A stretch of DNA of 64,000 nucleotides from the NCBI GenBank assembly GCA_930367215.1, contig OV884059.1, positions 60,297,393-60,361,392 of the forward strand, written 5' to 3'. The notes beneath the pieces are model-generated. The model did not search any database. It saw only the letters and a program-made list of their open reading frames with translations, and had not been told where the DNA came from. The position numbers were made by a program, and so were the translations under genes. The DNA is from Pollenia angustigena. Taxonomy: Eukaryota; Arthropoda; Insecta; Diptera; Polleniidae. Every line of letters begins with the position of its first letter. Position 1 is the stretch's first letter. Shown piece after piece: positions 43,668 to 54,848 of this stretch.

Positions 43668-46537
43668 TTATTTTCTATATTGGAGGTCTAACTGAGCTAC
43701 CTAAATAAGAGCGGAAGCGTTTTTTGTATGTCAAAACTTCTCATTTGCATACAATTTATACGAAACAAACCATTAGAATGCGAAATAGAAACCACCCGGC
43801 TGATAAATCTTATTTGACAGATCGCTATGTCGGTTTGTTGTATTGAAATTGTATTTAAATAAAATTTTCATGTTTAAAAAAAACGCTTCCCGCTTTTGTT
43901 TAGGTTGTTCAGTAATACGTGTAACCTATTCAGTCTTCTAACATCATCTGTTTCATCTAAAAAGGAAATTGCTAATATATTACAATGATTACTGAGTCGG
44001 TTAATGTATCGTGTGCTAAATTTATTTATTTCATTCAAAACAAAAGGTATCTGAAGATCTCTATGAATTTGTTTGTTAGTCATAAACCATGGAGCATCTA
44101 CTATTCGTCTTAACGTTTTTGATTGATATCTTTGCAATATCTCCTTGAGTGGCTGGCCGGTCCCCACAACTCTATACCATAGGTCCACACCGGTTTTAAA
44201 ATATCTTTGTACAACTTGACTTTGTTTTCAAGGCTAAGTTGAGACTTTCGTCCTAGTAACCAATACATTTTTTTAGTTTTGATATTTAGATGTTCCTTTT
44301 TAGCTTTAATATGGTCTTTCCATGTAAGTCGTTTGTCAAGATACATTCCTAGATATTTGACACAATTTGTGTTAGGTACTTGTATGCCATTTAAATACAA
44401 TGAGGGACACACATCTCTTCGCAAAGTAAATGTGACATGATTTGACTTTTCTGTATTTGTTTCAATTTTCCATTTCTTGAACCATTGTTGTAAAACATTT
44501 AATTCACGTTGAACTATAGATGACGCTTCAACTGGTGATTTGTTTGTTGATATTATAGCAGTATCATCTGCGTACGTTGCTAGAGTACTATTATCAGTTG
44601 TTGGCATATCTGAAGTATAAATAGTATATAATATGGGTCCTTAAACACTGCCCTGGGGTACGCCTGAGTATATTTGATGTGTGCTTGACTTTTCATCGTC
44701 GACCTTTACATAAAACGTTCGCTCATTTAAATAGGATTTCAATATGGAATAAAATGGAGCTGGTAAAATATGTTTAAGTTTATATAACAGGCCTTCGTGC
44801 CATACTCTATCAAATGCTTGCTTTATATCTAAAAATACCGCTGAACAATACATTTTTCTTTCAAATGAATCCGTTATAACTTTGATAATTCGATGACATT
44901 GCTCCGGTGTTCCATGTTTTTGACGAAAGCCAAATTGATGATCAGGTATAATTTTTTGTGTTTCTAAAATCGGTAGTAATCTAGATGCAAATAATTTTTC
45001 AAATATCTTTGAAAAAGTTGTTAGCAAACTTATGGGTCTATATGAGGAAATTGAATTTTCGGGTTTGTTAGGTTTCTGTATCATTATTATTTCAGCACAT
45101 TTCCATTTAGGTGGAAAGTACGATAACCTTAAAATCGAATTATATAAAATTGATAAAAATATAATGCTCTTCTTGGATAACGATTTAGCTACTGATGAAT
45201 CGATTTTATCATGTCCTGGGGACTTTTTGTTATTAAGCTTGGAGATTACACTCCATACTTCTCTCGGAGAAAATGTTTTTATTGGAAGATCCATTTGGTA
45301 TGGAGATTCTAAAAAATTAAATATTTTACATTCATCGACTGTATTAGTTATCGGAAAAGGTTGAAAAGTATTCTTTAAATGTTGGGAGAATGCGTCAGCT
45401 TTACTTTTGTTGTTTCTGCACCATCTGCCATCATGAGTCAAAATCAGTACTTTTCTTTTAACTGGCCGTTTTAAGTACTTAGTGACTTTCCATAAACTGT
45501 AATCGGAATCTTTCGAAGTATTTAAATTTTTTAAAAAATTTGATATTTTATAATTTCTAAATTCAGCTATTCTTTTCTTAAGTGCATTTGAAGCTCGATT
45601 AAAATTGGTTTTGTCCCTCGGATTTCTGCTTAAATGCCATATTCTTCGTAATCTTCGTCTTTCTCTTAAAAGTTCTCTTATTTCTGTTGATAAAATAACT
45701 GAGTGGCCGTTTTGTGGTTGCATAGGAGGAGTAGATAAATCTGCAGCATCATGTATGAGTTTAGTAAATTTTTCTACAGCCAAATCCAATTCCTCAGCAG
45801 ATTTAATATATGTGTTTAGTTCTAAATTCTGATCCATCAAATATTGAAAATAGCTTATATTGGTTTTAGATTAAATTATTTTATTACATTTAGAAACAGT
45901 TGGTAAGATTGTGCTATAACTTAAAATTATGGGTGTATGATCCGAATTAAGATCATCAGAGTCGATTATATCGAGTAAATTGTCAGATATACCCAAGTAA
46001 ACAAATAAGTCTAGTAAGTCTGGAATTTTATTTGGATCTGAAGGCCAATATGTGGGCCTTCCTGTAGACATAGTTTTAAACCCGTATTTTAATATGCATT
46101 TATTAAGTTCTTTACCTTTTGGATTCGCAATTCTGGAACCCCACCATGGGTGTTTGGCATTGAAATCTCCGCCTACAATAAATTTGGAAACGAGACTTTT
46201 AAAGAAAACAGTAAATGGCATATATAGGTATTTCAACGTTATTGCATTTAATTTTCACACCACACGCTTGAATTGACGGTTTGCTTATAGGTTGTAAAGA
46301 TTCATATTTTAAATTTGACTTGATTAATACTGCTGCCCCAGCATGTGCTTTGTCATCAGGATGATTTGCTTGAAAGATATCATATCCTCTTATGTTAAAA
46401 TGTGTTTTAGAAGTAAAATGTGTTTCAGATAATAGTAAGATATCTAAATAATTAGTTTTGAGGAAAATTTCTATTTTCCTTGTATGATTGGAAGCACCAT
46501 TTGCATTCCATGATGATATTCTTAAATTTATTTGCAT
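43668..46537 (-). pseudogene. Jockey LINE ORF2, right arm
   Basis: Starts MQINLRISSWNANG at 46,537, overlapping the ORF1 stop by about 10 bases. It shows LLLSETHFTSKTHFN, HAGAAVLIKS, VGGDFNAKHPWWGSR, SDHTPIIL, the RT blocks, GVPQGSV then the TAA nonsense shared with the left arm (about 44,641), and TYADDTAIIS. Private defects: a ~40-bp deletion at about 46,212 in the endonuclease, a stop near 45,870 and a 4-bp deletion near 44,150. It keeps the 36 bp (TFQPFPITNTVD) lost on the left and the uninverted HAGAAV codons, so it is closer to the ancestral state at those points. Confidence 0.9.
43692..43912. mobile_element. Harbinger-type MITE, right arm
   Basis: Mirror copy of 34,779-34,999 with CTGAGCTACC ends and TTA/TAA flanks. 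Confidence 0.8.
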
Positions 46538-46733
46538 AATTTTTCCATTATTTTTGTCATCATGTCAAACATTTTATCCAACATGCGTTCTAACCTTTCC
46601 ATAAACCTCAACTCAGGACTGTTTGTATTTCCTATAACTGCTTGAGCATAGGTTACTCCATCACTGTTGTTATTATCATTGATTCTAGTATTTACGAATG
46701 AATTAGCATGTGGAAATTGACCAGTTGGTATTA

Positions 46734-46990
46734 GAGCCGTTTATTTTGAAAGTGGCATTAGTCACTTTTTCAAATAAAATCGAGTTAATAATAAATAATA
46801 ATAATTAATAATAATAATAAATAATAATAATAATAATACTGAGAAAAATATCATTATCATGATGTATCAAATACAAGTGAATCTTCTCGAAAGTAAGCAT
46901 CCATATTTTTAAACGTGTTAAAACGCAAACCCTTAAATATCTCGACTTAAAAACCGAAATGACTTATGCCACTTTCAAAATAAACGGCTC
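46734..46990. mobile_element. MITE with GAGCCGTTTATTTTGAAAG ends
   Basis: A 30-bp inverted repeat (GAGCCGTTTATTTTGAAAGT, then GGCAT-AGTC) with one or two mismatches. 257 bp, containing an (AAT)n microsatellite (about 46,793-46,840). A 3-bp ATT may be the duplication, offset by one base. Inserted in the gag gene after the third knuckle. Confidence 0.8.
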
Positions 46991-47586
46991 ATTTGTTGAG
47001 TTCTATATTGATTTTGTCTATTGTATGCGCTTCGTTTTTGTTGTATAATTTTCTGGTAGATTGTACATCCCTTATAATTGGCAGTATGATTTTGGAGACA
47101 ATTAACACATTTTGGTGGTGTTTGTATATTTTTTGTACATTCTACTGTAGGATGTTCTAATCCGCACTTGACACATTTAAATGACCGTTTACAGTAGGAC
47201 TTGGTATGACCAAACTGCTGGCATCGATAGCATTGAACTAAATCGTCAATCTTCTTTGGGGCTTCAATCGAAACTATAGCATTATTTATATGCTTTATGT
47301 TAAAAATTCCTTTGTTGTTTGGGTTTGGGTCAAGGTCTACAAAAAACATTGGTAGTGGTAATTTTGTAACACGACTTCTAACATTAACTACATCCCTGAC
47401 CTGATGCCCTAACACTAAAAGTTCTGCCTTTATATCATCTACTGGTGATGAGTGATGATACCTTTGATTACAACTCTATATGCTCGTTCCTGCTTAAGTT
47501 GATAAGTGTGATAACTGATTTTGTTTGATTCAAAAAATTTAACAACCTTTCTATATGAATCAACACTTTGAATGCTTAGCCTAATA

Positions 47587-48506
47587 AAGGGTGGTTAAGT
47601 TTCAAGGGCCGATGTTGATTTTGAATAAAACACAAACTATTTAGGACATTATTGTAATTTTATTTTATTATGATATATTGGTATTACTCAATTATGTATG
47701 GAACAAAATATCGGCCAAATGGGCGCCGCGACCACGGCGGCACACCTCCATCCGATGGTCCACATTTTCGATGACCCTGAGGCATAATGGAGGTTCTATG
47801 CCGTTAATGTGCCGAATTATCTCATCCTTTAGCTCTTGAATTGTTGCTGGCTTATCGACGTACACCTTTTCTTTCAAATAACCCCAAAGAAAAAAGTCCA
47901 ACGGTGTCAAATCACTTGATCTTGGCGGCCAATTGACATCGCCATTACGTGAGATAACACGGCCATTGAATTTGTTGCGCAAAAGAGCCATTGTTTCGTT
48001 AGCTGTGTGGCAAGCGGCACCTTCCTGCTGAAACCACATATCGTCCACATCCATATCTTCCAATTCGGACCATAAAAAGTTCGTTATCATCTCACGATAG
48101 CGAACACCATTCACAGTAACTGCCTGACCGGCCTCATTTTGGAAAAAATACGGCCCGATGATGCCGCCAGCCCATAAACCGCATCAAACAATCACTCTTT
48201 GTGGGTGCATTGGTTTTTCGACAATCACTCTTGGATTCTCATTCGCCCAAATGCGGCAATTCTGTTTATTGACGAATCCACTGAGGTGAAAATGTGCCTC
48301 ATCACTGAAGATGATTTTCTTCGAAAATTGATCATCCACTGTTGCCATTTCTTGCCACCATTCTGCCCATTGTTGGATTGTGTATCTCTCCATGGTTCAA
48401 ATTGAATAAGTCTGAAATAGAGAAATGTCAAATAAAATTCGGAAAAAAACTTGGCGTTTAGGTGTGGTTCACATTCAACATCGGCCCTTACAATTTAACC
48501 ACCCTT
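47587..48506 (-). mobile_element. Mariner-like element, internally deleted
   Basis: Ends AAGGGTGGTTAAGTTTCAAG (left) and AAGGGTGGTTAAATTGTAAG (right, reverse complement), both continuing GGCCGATGTTGA, with TA on each side (47,585-47,586; 48,507-48,508). 920 bp, shorter than a complete element because the N-terminal (helix-turn-helix) half of the transposase is missing. Inserted in a Jockey gag gene, which reads through on both sides. Confidence 0.9.
47692..48393 (-). pseudogene. Mariner-like transposase catalytic domain, nonsense-broken
   Basis: C-terminal catalytic part of a Tc1/mariner transposase: KKIIFSDEAHFHLSG (first Asp), NKQNCRIWANENP, HPQRVIV then TGA where family members have Trp, CGLWAGGIIGPYFF, WFQQEGAACHTANE and WPPRSSDLTPLDFFLWG. 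The second catalytic position, usually QQDGA, is Glu here (QQEGA), and 36 residues separate it from the SSD aspartate. The nonsense codon at about 48,183 and the D-to-E change both argue against activity. Confidence 0.87.
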
Positions 48507-48780
48507 TATTATTGTCTCTCAAAGATTTGTAATTAAAATCAGTTATTTCCTTGCTTATACATTTAATCATTTTAGAGATATCTAAAACATCTGGAACACA
48601 AATGAATAAAAAAAAATTTTACCAGAGAATTTATTAGCATACATCAGAAATTCGTCCATTCCTTTTACATCAATGACAGATGATAGCACAGCACATCAAA
48701 CGGGCACGTTTTGGTTTTTGATTCAGATAAAAAAAATCTGTGTTTTCAAAATGAAACATTTCAGATTTTTGAATGTTTTT

Positions 48781-49206
48781 TTTTTATCAACACCGCATGA
48801 ATCACTCCACAATTGATCTTTTTTTGTTCAAAAGACAATTGTATATGCAACATTTTCTATAAATTTTTTTGTCTAATTTAAAAAATTATATTAGTAACTT
48901 TTTTTTATTTTAATTTTAAAATTTTTCTTTGAATTTTTTTTTAATTTATTTAACTTTTTGGCATTTTCTTTTGTTTGAAATAAATTTGACATTCTATGGG
49001 TTTTCTAATTGAGAACAAAATTTCTAATGACTATACCTTGTATTATTCTACCATGATTGTATGTATTTATTTTTAAACTGAAACAAATTGTTAATATGAC
49101 AATTTACAAACATGTTAATTAAGAAAAGTGTTAAGTATATTTAAAAAAAAATTTAAAAAGTTTTAATTTATTACTTAATAACTGTTGTTATTTTTCTGTG
49201 TAGAAG
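48781..49206. other. Non-coding AT-rich stretch
   Basis: Between the probable 5' end of the Jockey LINE and the hAT-B remnant. Poly(T)-rich; no gene or clear element end recognised. Confidence 0.3.
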
Positions 49207-50010
49207 TTAAGGAATGTTCAATACATTTGGGATATCTATTGGGAAAGTTGTTATGAGATCTTCTAAAATAAATTCAATAAGAGGAATGTAACCTACAACT
49301 CGGTAGCAATCTTTAACATTTTGGATGTGATTATTTCGTTCAAATCTTGTAGAAACCTCGATTTGAACGCAAATAACTTAAACTTTTTCAAAAATCGCTT
49401 TAAATTGTTCTTCGGCTTTATTTCTTTTTTCTTCAAGGCACATGATTAATATTTTGATAAGGCTTGATCTTTTTTGAATCTTGATCTTGCTTTTGTAAAA
49501 TGATACTAAGTGGTTGTGTTACAATAAGTATCACACTTAATATATTTATCCCGTAAATAGATTCAAAAGTACTAAGTGAGTTCCTTGATATAAAGGTGGA
49601 GATACTACCTTTCCACTCAGATATTTTTTCCAAAGCTTCTACTATACAATGTACACATGTTGCAAAGACGCATAATGAAGAGAGTTTGGCTCCCAAATAC
49701 CTTGCTAAAACTGTTTTTCGCTTGGGATGATTATATTTTGTCGTTTCTTTAAGGAATGATACAACTTTTTGTTTTAATGGCACTTTATTGCTTTTAGAAA
49801 TTGAGTTCTTCGATTTATGGGAATATCAAGGCGTTTCTCTCGCATTTGTCGCTTTTCCAGAAATTTTAAACAGCTCCATTTTCTGCTGACATCAGAGGAC
49901 ACCCACCTGTTCCATATCCTACAAAATTTTTTAGGTCAGGACCAAAATTTGTCAAAGCTTTAAGAGCTGGTGATGATAATGCCTTCGCATCAATTGACAC
50001 ATCAATGTCA
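49207..50010 (-). pseudogene. hAT-B transposase fragment, third copy
   Basis: Same lineage as 17,176-18,053. Reading down from about 49,950: FVGYGTGGCPLMSAENGAV (the region around the conserved hAT DGA/GC block), then LGAKLSSLCVFATCVHCIVE (cognate of KLSILCETRWVDRHDSI, with TRWV lost), then EAFEKV-like VICVQIEV, and VVGYIPLIEFILEDLITTF to a stop at 49,207. It lacks the SERSF dimerisation block at its end. A hAT-type terminus (GAATCCGCGCCTG, 50,958-50,970) probably marks the upstream end of this copy, followed by ATGCAATG. Confidence 0.68.
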
Positions 50011-50268
50011 TCAATATCTTTTGAAGCCTCTTCAAATGCGCTTACAACAAAGCCAATAAATTATTCCCTTAAAACTTTTTGTTGTATGTTGAAATATCTT
50101 AAAGATAAGGAAATCTGGCTTTTCCCCGACAAATCACTGCTTTTGTCAAAAATTATCGAAAAGAATTTTGATTCATATAACCCATGAATATATACATACA
50201 TAAGTATTGCAAATACTAAGGCTTTTTAATAATTATTTAACCGCACGCATTATCAAGTCAAACGCTTA

Positions 50269-50608
50269 TGGCCATTTTCTCATTAGGCGATTATCTTTTT
50301 TCCCAACGAAAAACTGCACATTAAAGAAATTTGGTTTTCTCAATGTCTCATTTGCTTCGATTTAATCGCAAAGCTAACCGGCACTCATCTGCCAATTATT
50401 TATTTTCCTTTTATTTGCCGTACAGATAAATTCAATCAGCTGACTCCCATCTTTTATATGTATTTTGAGTGGCGTTGCCAGGTGAAAACTTTGTTTTTTG
50501 TCGGTGTATTGAGAAACCCAAAATCGTTAACGGACAGTTTATCGGTCCAATAAATTTATGTTGACATTAAGTAACAGGCAGTTTGTCGATACATTGAGAA
50601 AATGGCCA
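50269..50608. mobile_element. Harbinger-type MITE, TTA duplication
   Basis: TGGCCATTTTCTCA on the left and its reverse complement on the right, both flanked by TTA (50,266-50,268; 50,609-50,611). 340 bp, with internal imperfect inverted words (TTTTCTCAATG, ATTGAGAAA). No coding. Confidence 0.82.
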
Positions 50609-51053
50609 TTAGTCTTTGGTTATAGATGGCACCTGCTGGGATTGAATGTAGAATAATAAGTAGTTGAATACGGTAAACTAGATGTTTCTTTGGAAATATC
50701 TAATAAATAACTATTCGGATTAAGATATGGATACTTATTGAAAATCGTAAGAGATTCAATAAAAAAAATAAAAAAATACTTATTGAAAAATTCGTTAGAG
50801 ATTCCATAAAAAAAAAAACAAAAAAACCTTGCTGGAATTTCCAAAAATTTTGTACATTAAAAAAAAATTTATTATTGGGAATTCTTGTATTATCGAAATT
50901 AACAAAACATATTTTTATAATTTACGAGAGGGAAATTTCCTTATTTCCCCTCCCTCTGAATCCGCGCCTGATGCAATGCAAACCCTTCCAAAACATCAAT
51001 GGCAAGTTAATTTTTAAGCAATACAGATTTATTTTAATATTATGTATTGCACC

Positions 51054-53566
51054 TAGGCTTGCCAGATAGAAATTGTCGAAAAGCTTGGCATTTCAAGGAA
51101 AAGGCTGGATTTTTCTTAACAAGTAAAAATTTAGTTACAGAGCTACCTAAACAAGAGCGGCAAGCGTTTTTTTAAGCAAGCAAATTATATTGCCAATACA
51201 TTTTCAATAAAATAAAACTACCAACACAGAAAAAATTATTTTTCCAATTCAAACAAAATATTTGTAGAATCAAACAATTTTTTGTCTGAAATCGGTCCTA
51301 TAAACAAATTCGCATATTCAAACAATTTATTTGCATTTTGTTTATTGAAAAAAACACTGATTTTTTCAAACAAATAATTTAACTGAATCAAACAAAAAGT
51401 TTACTGAAATTCATATATGTACTAAATTTCAAAATCAAAAAAAAAAACAGGTTTTTGCACAAGCAATGATGCGCACACAAGCAGGCACTGTATTAGAAGA
51501 TGATGGCAGAGAGAGCAGAGCGGCCGGCTGGCTTTGAGACACATTTTTTTGTTGGAATAATTTTTGAACGAAGTTCTTTTTTTATACACACAATGTTTTT
51601 CGTCATCACTCACTGTTGCTGTATCCTTTCCTTTGCTAATGAAGAAGAAATGTAACCCAAAAACGGCGACAGACCGACTCGATATGTTTTTCGTCATCAT
51701 AATATTTTTGTATTTGATGTATTTAAGCAAAAAGTTTGAAAAAATTGAATACGGGATCTTGGTTTTTTTTGACCAACTTTGAAACCAACCAAAAAATTAT
51801 TTTGTTTCTTATAATGTTGTTGTTGTTTCTGTTGTTTAAAATGAGTGAAACGTTTTTTTACCTTATATTTTTTTTTTTTTTTTTTACTTCAAACCTCTTC
51901 ATCTTTCTTACTGTTGTACTTTTTTAAAGTGTCCAAAAATAGACTGTATGTGTTTTTTGTTGTAGTTCTTATATTTCACATTAGGAAGTGTTGCTTACGA
52001 TCAAATAAAAAAATGCAAAAAGACGACAACTTTAAAAAGCGTTAAATATTTCATACAAAATTATGAAAACTTGAAACCAATAACGCGTGTATTATATTTT
52101 TGAATGGTTGTCAACATTTTTGTTGGTTAAATAAAAATCAAACAAAAATTTTAATTGAATCAGTAAAAATATTTGTAGAAATTAAAAAAATTTTCAAACA
52201 AGCGTTTGTTTGAAAATAATTCGGCAATAATTTTTTCTGTGAAGCGAATTTTCAAATAAGATTTTCCAGCCGGGTGGTGTTAAATTCGCGTTCTAAAGGT
52301 TTGTTTCGTATAAACATTATGAAAATGATAAGTTTTGACATAAAACAGACGCTTGCCGCTCTTATTTAGGTAGCTCAGTTAAATTAACAAAAAAAAAAAA
52401 AAATTTGATTACACCCTTCATCGCAGATGAATAATATAATTTTAACAATAAATATATAAAGGTATTATGGAGCCTTATAAGTAGCGAAGTTGATTTAATT
52501 ATGTGCGTCCATACGGGCATGTTCTGACAATCGCAAAACGCTAAACATTGGCGATTTGACTTGAAATTGCATAATACGTTAACTGTAAATCGCAATCGCA
52601 AGAAATTTGGTGACTTCCAACACCAAAAGAATGCTTAAGGGAACTTTTAGAAACTATGGCAGATCGCTAGCAAACTCACGAGTTTCAGAACACCATAAAA
52701 TTAATTAATGGCATTTTGCTATTTCAAACCGTGCGATTGTCAGAACATGGCTGATAGATATGATGGAGAATAGTTCGCAATAGTTAACATGTGTTATTAA
52801 CCTGTCTTAATCCACAAATAGCTGAGATATCAATAAAAAGTTACGACTCCTTCTAATTTTAGCTATCTTTATTTTACGTAAGTACTTTACAGGTAGTGAA
52901 AAACCCAAAATCGGTCTATAACTACCTTTTTCTTCCAGGTGGACATAATTTTGCTCAGATATTTCGTATATATGAATAGTAGAATATAATAGGAACAATT
53001 GGCTTTTTAATATTAAGGGAAAGGGAAAAAATTATTCGGCAACGTTTACTTGTTTTTTCATTTGGTTTTAATATAAACAAATTTAGTAAACTTTTGCATT
53101 TTGGGGATATACTTTTAAAACGGTTTTTGAAATTATATTATAGATATGTGGCATTTTGACAAAACATCTTAAGTCGAGATAAGAAGGAAAAAAGTTAAAA
53201 AAAAAACAAATTTAAAAAAATGCAGGTTTTTTATTAGTAACGCCATAATACTTTATAAGTCCAAAAATTTTTTCCAAAGCCAATTTGATTATTGCATTAT
53301 GTTATGAATGAAAAACTAATAAGCCCTCTGCGATATATTTTTCTTTTAACATTTCAAAATTATTTTCCCCTATTTTTAAAAATACATTTTGACTGTAGGC
53401 CAAATATAAATTACACCATGAAAATGGGCTATTTTTTTCTTGACAATTTAATGGAAAACTTTTTAAAATTCCGATTTAGCTTGAGAAATAACAATTTTTC
53501 TTGATACTTGACACCCATTAAAAAGACTTGACAATCAAGCCAAATCAAGCTTGTCTGGCAACCCTA
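51054..53566. mobile_element. Element with TAGGsTTGCCAGA ends, 8-bp duplication
   Basis: The same 8 bases, ATTGCACC, flank both ends (51,046-51,053; 53,567-53,574). Termini TAGGCTTGCCAGATAGA and TAGGGTTGCCAGACAAG. An 8-bp duplication fits hAT or a similar superfamily. 2,513 bp, of which 1,241 bp are a nested MITE (51,138-52,378). No transposase is recognisable; the long T/K/N-rich open frames are low complexity. Confidence 0.82.
51138..52378. mobile_element. Long relative of the CTGAGCTACC Harbinger family
   Basis: Ends CAGAGCTACCTAAACAAGAG (left) and CTGAGCTACCTAAATAAGAG (right, reverse complement), continuing CGGCAAGCGT, flanked by TTA (51,135-51,137; 52,379-52,381). Near the right end it shares AGCCGGGTGGT and GGTTTGTTTCGTATAAA with the 221-bp copy at 34,779, so that copy is a deletion derivative. 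The middle (about 51,230-52,240) is rich in CAAACAA words and poly-T, with no protein recognised; inverted copies of CAAACAAA-type words near 51,235-51,400 and 52,130-52,215 may mark yet another nested element. Confidence 0.8.
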
Positions 53567-54351
53567 ATTGCACCACTTACATTTCAAAACGTTTAAATAA
53601 ACAGAACACATAGTTGCATTGCATTTCGGTACTTTGTACATGTGCATCGTTAACATACAGAAGTAAAACTGTATACAAACTTTGTATTAGTACGTTTTGG
53701 AAGTCAGCCCATATGTCAATTTTGACAGGCATGCGCAATTACATATGAATTTTACATCTGACAAACCCACTATTTTCTGACTTTCAAATTTTTAAAGCAG
53801 AGCCTCTTGAAATTTTTTTATTTTGAAAAATATAAGAACATTTTTTAAATTTTTTATGCCGAAACATTTTGGAGTCGGAGTCGCGAGCCCTGCTTTTATA
53901 TCTTAAACATGGTATCTGTATTTTGAATGTATGGTAATATGTACTTACTATTAATAAGAATAAAGAAGCAACTTTGTACTTGAACAAGTTCACATCGTCA
54001 GCTCATTACTGGTTTGACCTACCGACCATTTTAGAAAAAAAATGAGTTAGGTATGAGGAATATATTTTTTTAATACCCTCTTTCTAAATCAAAAACCTGT
54101 TTCGCGAACATTTTTATGGTTTCTGAGATATAAAGCATTAATTTTGCTGCATATCAACTGTTTCAAAATTTTTTAAGTACTGTTTTGCTATACAAGCCAT
54201 TGTTTGGCGATTGCAGCAAAATCTTAAGACAAAAACGTACAAAATAAATTTTACTGTTGCTTTGCTGCATTGCCGTAAGAAAAAAAAGTAGTTAAAGCAA
54301 AAGCAAAGTAAAATGACAACAAGAAAATAAATTTGTGAAAAATAGTTTTAT

Positions 54352-54848
54352 AATGGACCCAACCAAGTGTACGTTTTGCCATTATTTGTGTTTTTAGCCT
54401 ACCTAAGGAAATGCTTCAAAATTTTGCTAGTGCTTAAATTAAAATTTTAAATGAATTAATAAAAGATTGTCCACTTATTAAAACTTTGACATTATGGAGG
54501 GATTCTTGCGTACCTCAAAATAAAAATCAAATTAACGCAACCGCAATCAAAATGTTCTTTAAACAAAATAATATTGATGCCGTAATACAAAAATCTTCAG
54601 AACCAGAACATTCTTTAATTCAAGAAGTGGACTGTGCCCATGGTGTTATTGACCGGTACTTTAAGAATATTGAAATTCATAGTCCTCTTCATTTACTAAA
54701 TTTGCTTAAAACAATGCCAAATAATAAAACAAAACTTAAAGTTATGGAAATGCTTCCGGAAAATTTTCGCACATACTCGTTGGAAGCAAATAAAATGGAC
54801 TTTCGAAAAGTCCCTTTTGCTAAAATTAAAGTACTTCTATACAGTTAA
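54352..54848 (+). pseudogene. DUF7869-like transposon gene, left arm copy
   Basis: Starts near ATGGACCCAACCAAGTGTAC (54,354). After a 160-bp deletion it continues NELIKDCPLIKTLTLWRDSC, VPQNKNQINATAIKMFFKQN, EPEHSLIQEVDCAHGVID and MPNNKTKLKVMEMLP. The W-S-D-x-C-x-x-Q-N, G-H-S and D-x-x-H blocks resemble a large family of insect and cnidarian repeat-encoded proteins (DUF7869-like, possibly an RNase-H-fold nuclease). Two residues of these blocks are changed here (WRDSC, EPEHS). Function not established. Confidence 0.6.

Larger units (their letters stand above)
32185..46501. repeat. Giant near-perfect palindrome, axis 40,014/40,015
   Basis: Sequence from 32,185 to 40,014 reads as the reverse complement of 40,015-46,501 throughout. 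The differences are a LINE insertion in the left arm (38,379-39,934), a MITE in the right arm (42,177-42,396), a 36-bp in-frame gap on the left and a ~40-bp gap on the right in the LINE ORF2, a 4-bp gap on the right, one micro-inversion and few substitutions. There is no spacer: the axis is CTTTT|AAAAG. Arm length without the private insertions is about 6.3 kb. The outer boundary on the left falls inside the LINE ORF2 (about 12 codons in); on the right the same LINE continues to about 48.8 kb. Confidence 0.93.
46528..48760 (-). pseudogene. Jockey LINE ORF1 (gag), interrupted twice
   Basis: Gag-like protein of the same LINE. Readable parts are NTDFFYLNQKPKRARL (about 48,750), IKCISKEITDFNYKSLRDN before the mariner, then SVDSYRKVVKFFESNKISYH and TYQLKQERAYRVVIKG. 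A frameshift near 47,455 follows, then LGHQVRDVVNVRSRVTKLPL and three zinc knuckles, CYRCQQFGHTKSYC, CVKCGLEHPTVEC and CVNCLQNHTANYKGC. After the 257-bp MITE the frame resumes with IPTGQFPHANSFVN and ends KIMEKLCK. Apart from the insertions and two or three frameshifts the gene is well conserved. Confidence 0.85.
43490..48780 (-). mobile_element. Jockey LINE spanning right arm and beyond
   Basis: The parent LINE of the palindrome copy: poly(A) at 43,490-43,501, ORF2 from 46,537 down, ORF1 from about 48,760 to 46,528. Only the part up to 46,501 is mirrored in the left arm. It contains three insertions: a Harbinger-type MITE (43,692-43,912), a MITE with GAGCCG ends (46,734-46,990) and a mariner (47,587-48,506). 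The 5' end is approximate, and no target duplication was found. Confidence 0.8.

Noticed and set aside
32185..46501. Treating the palindrome as a simple fold-back sequencing artefact
   Set aside because: Each arm has private insertions with target duplications, plus private deletions and substitutions, which a single folded molecule cannot produce. A two-haplotype misjoin remains possible and is stated in the finding.
51422..52045. Phe-rich open frames as small membrane proteins
   Set aside because: They arise from poly-T and CTT-rich low-complexity DNA inside a nested non-autonomous element.
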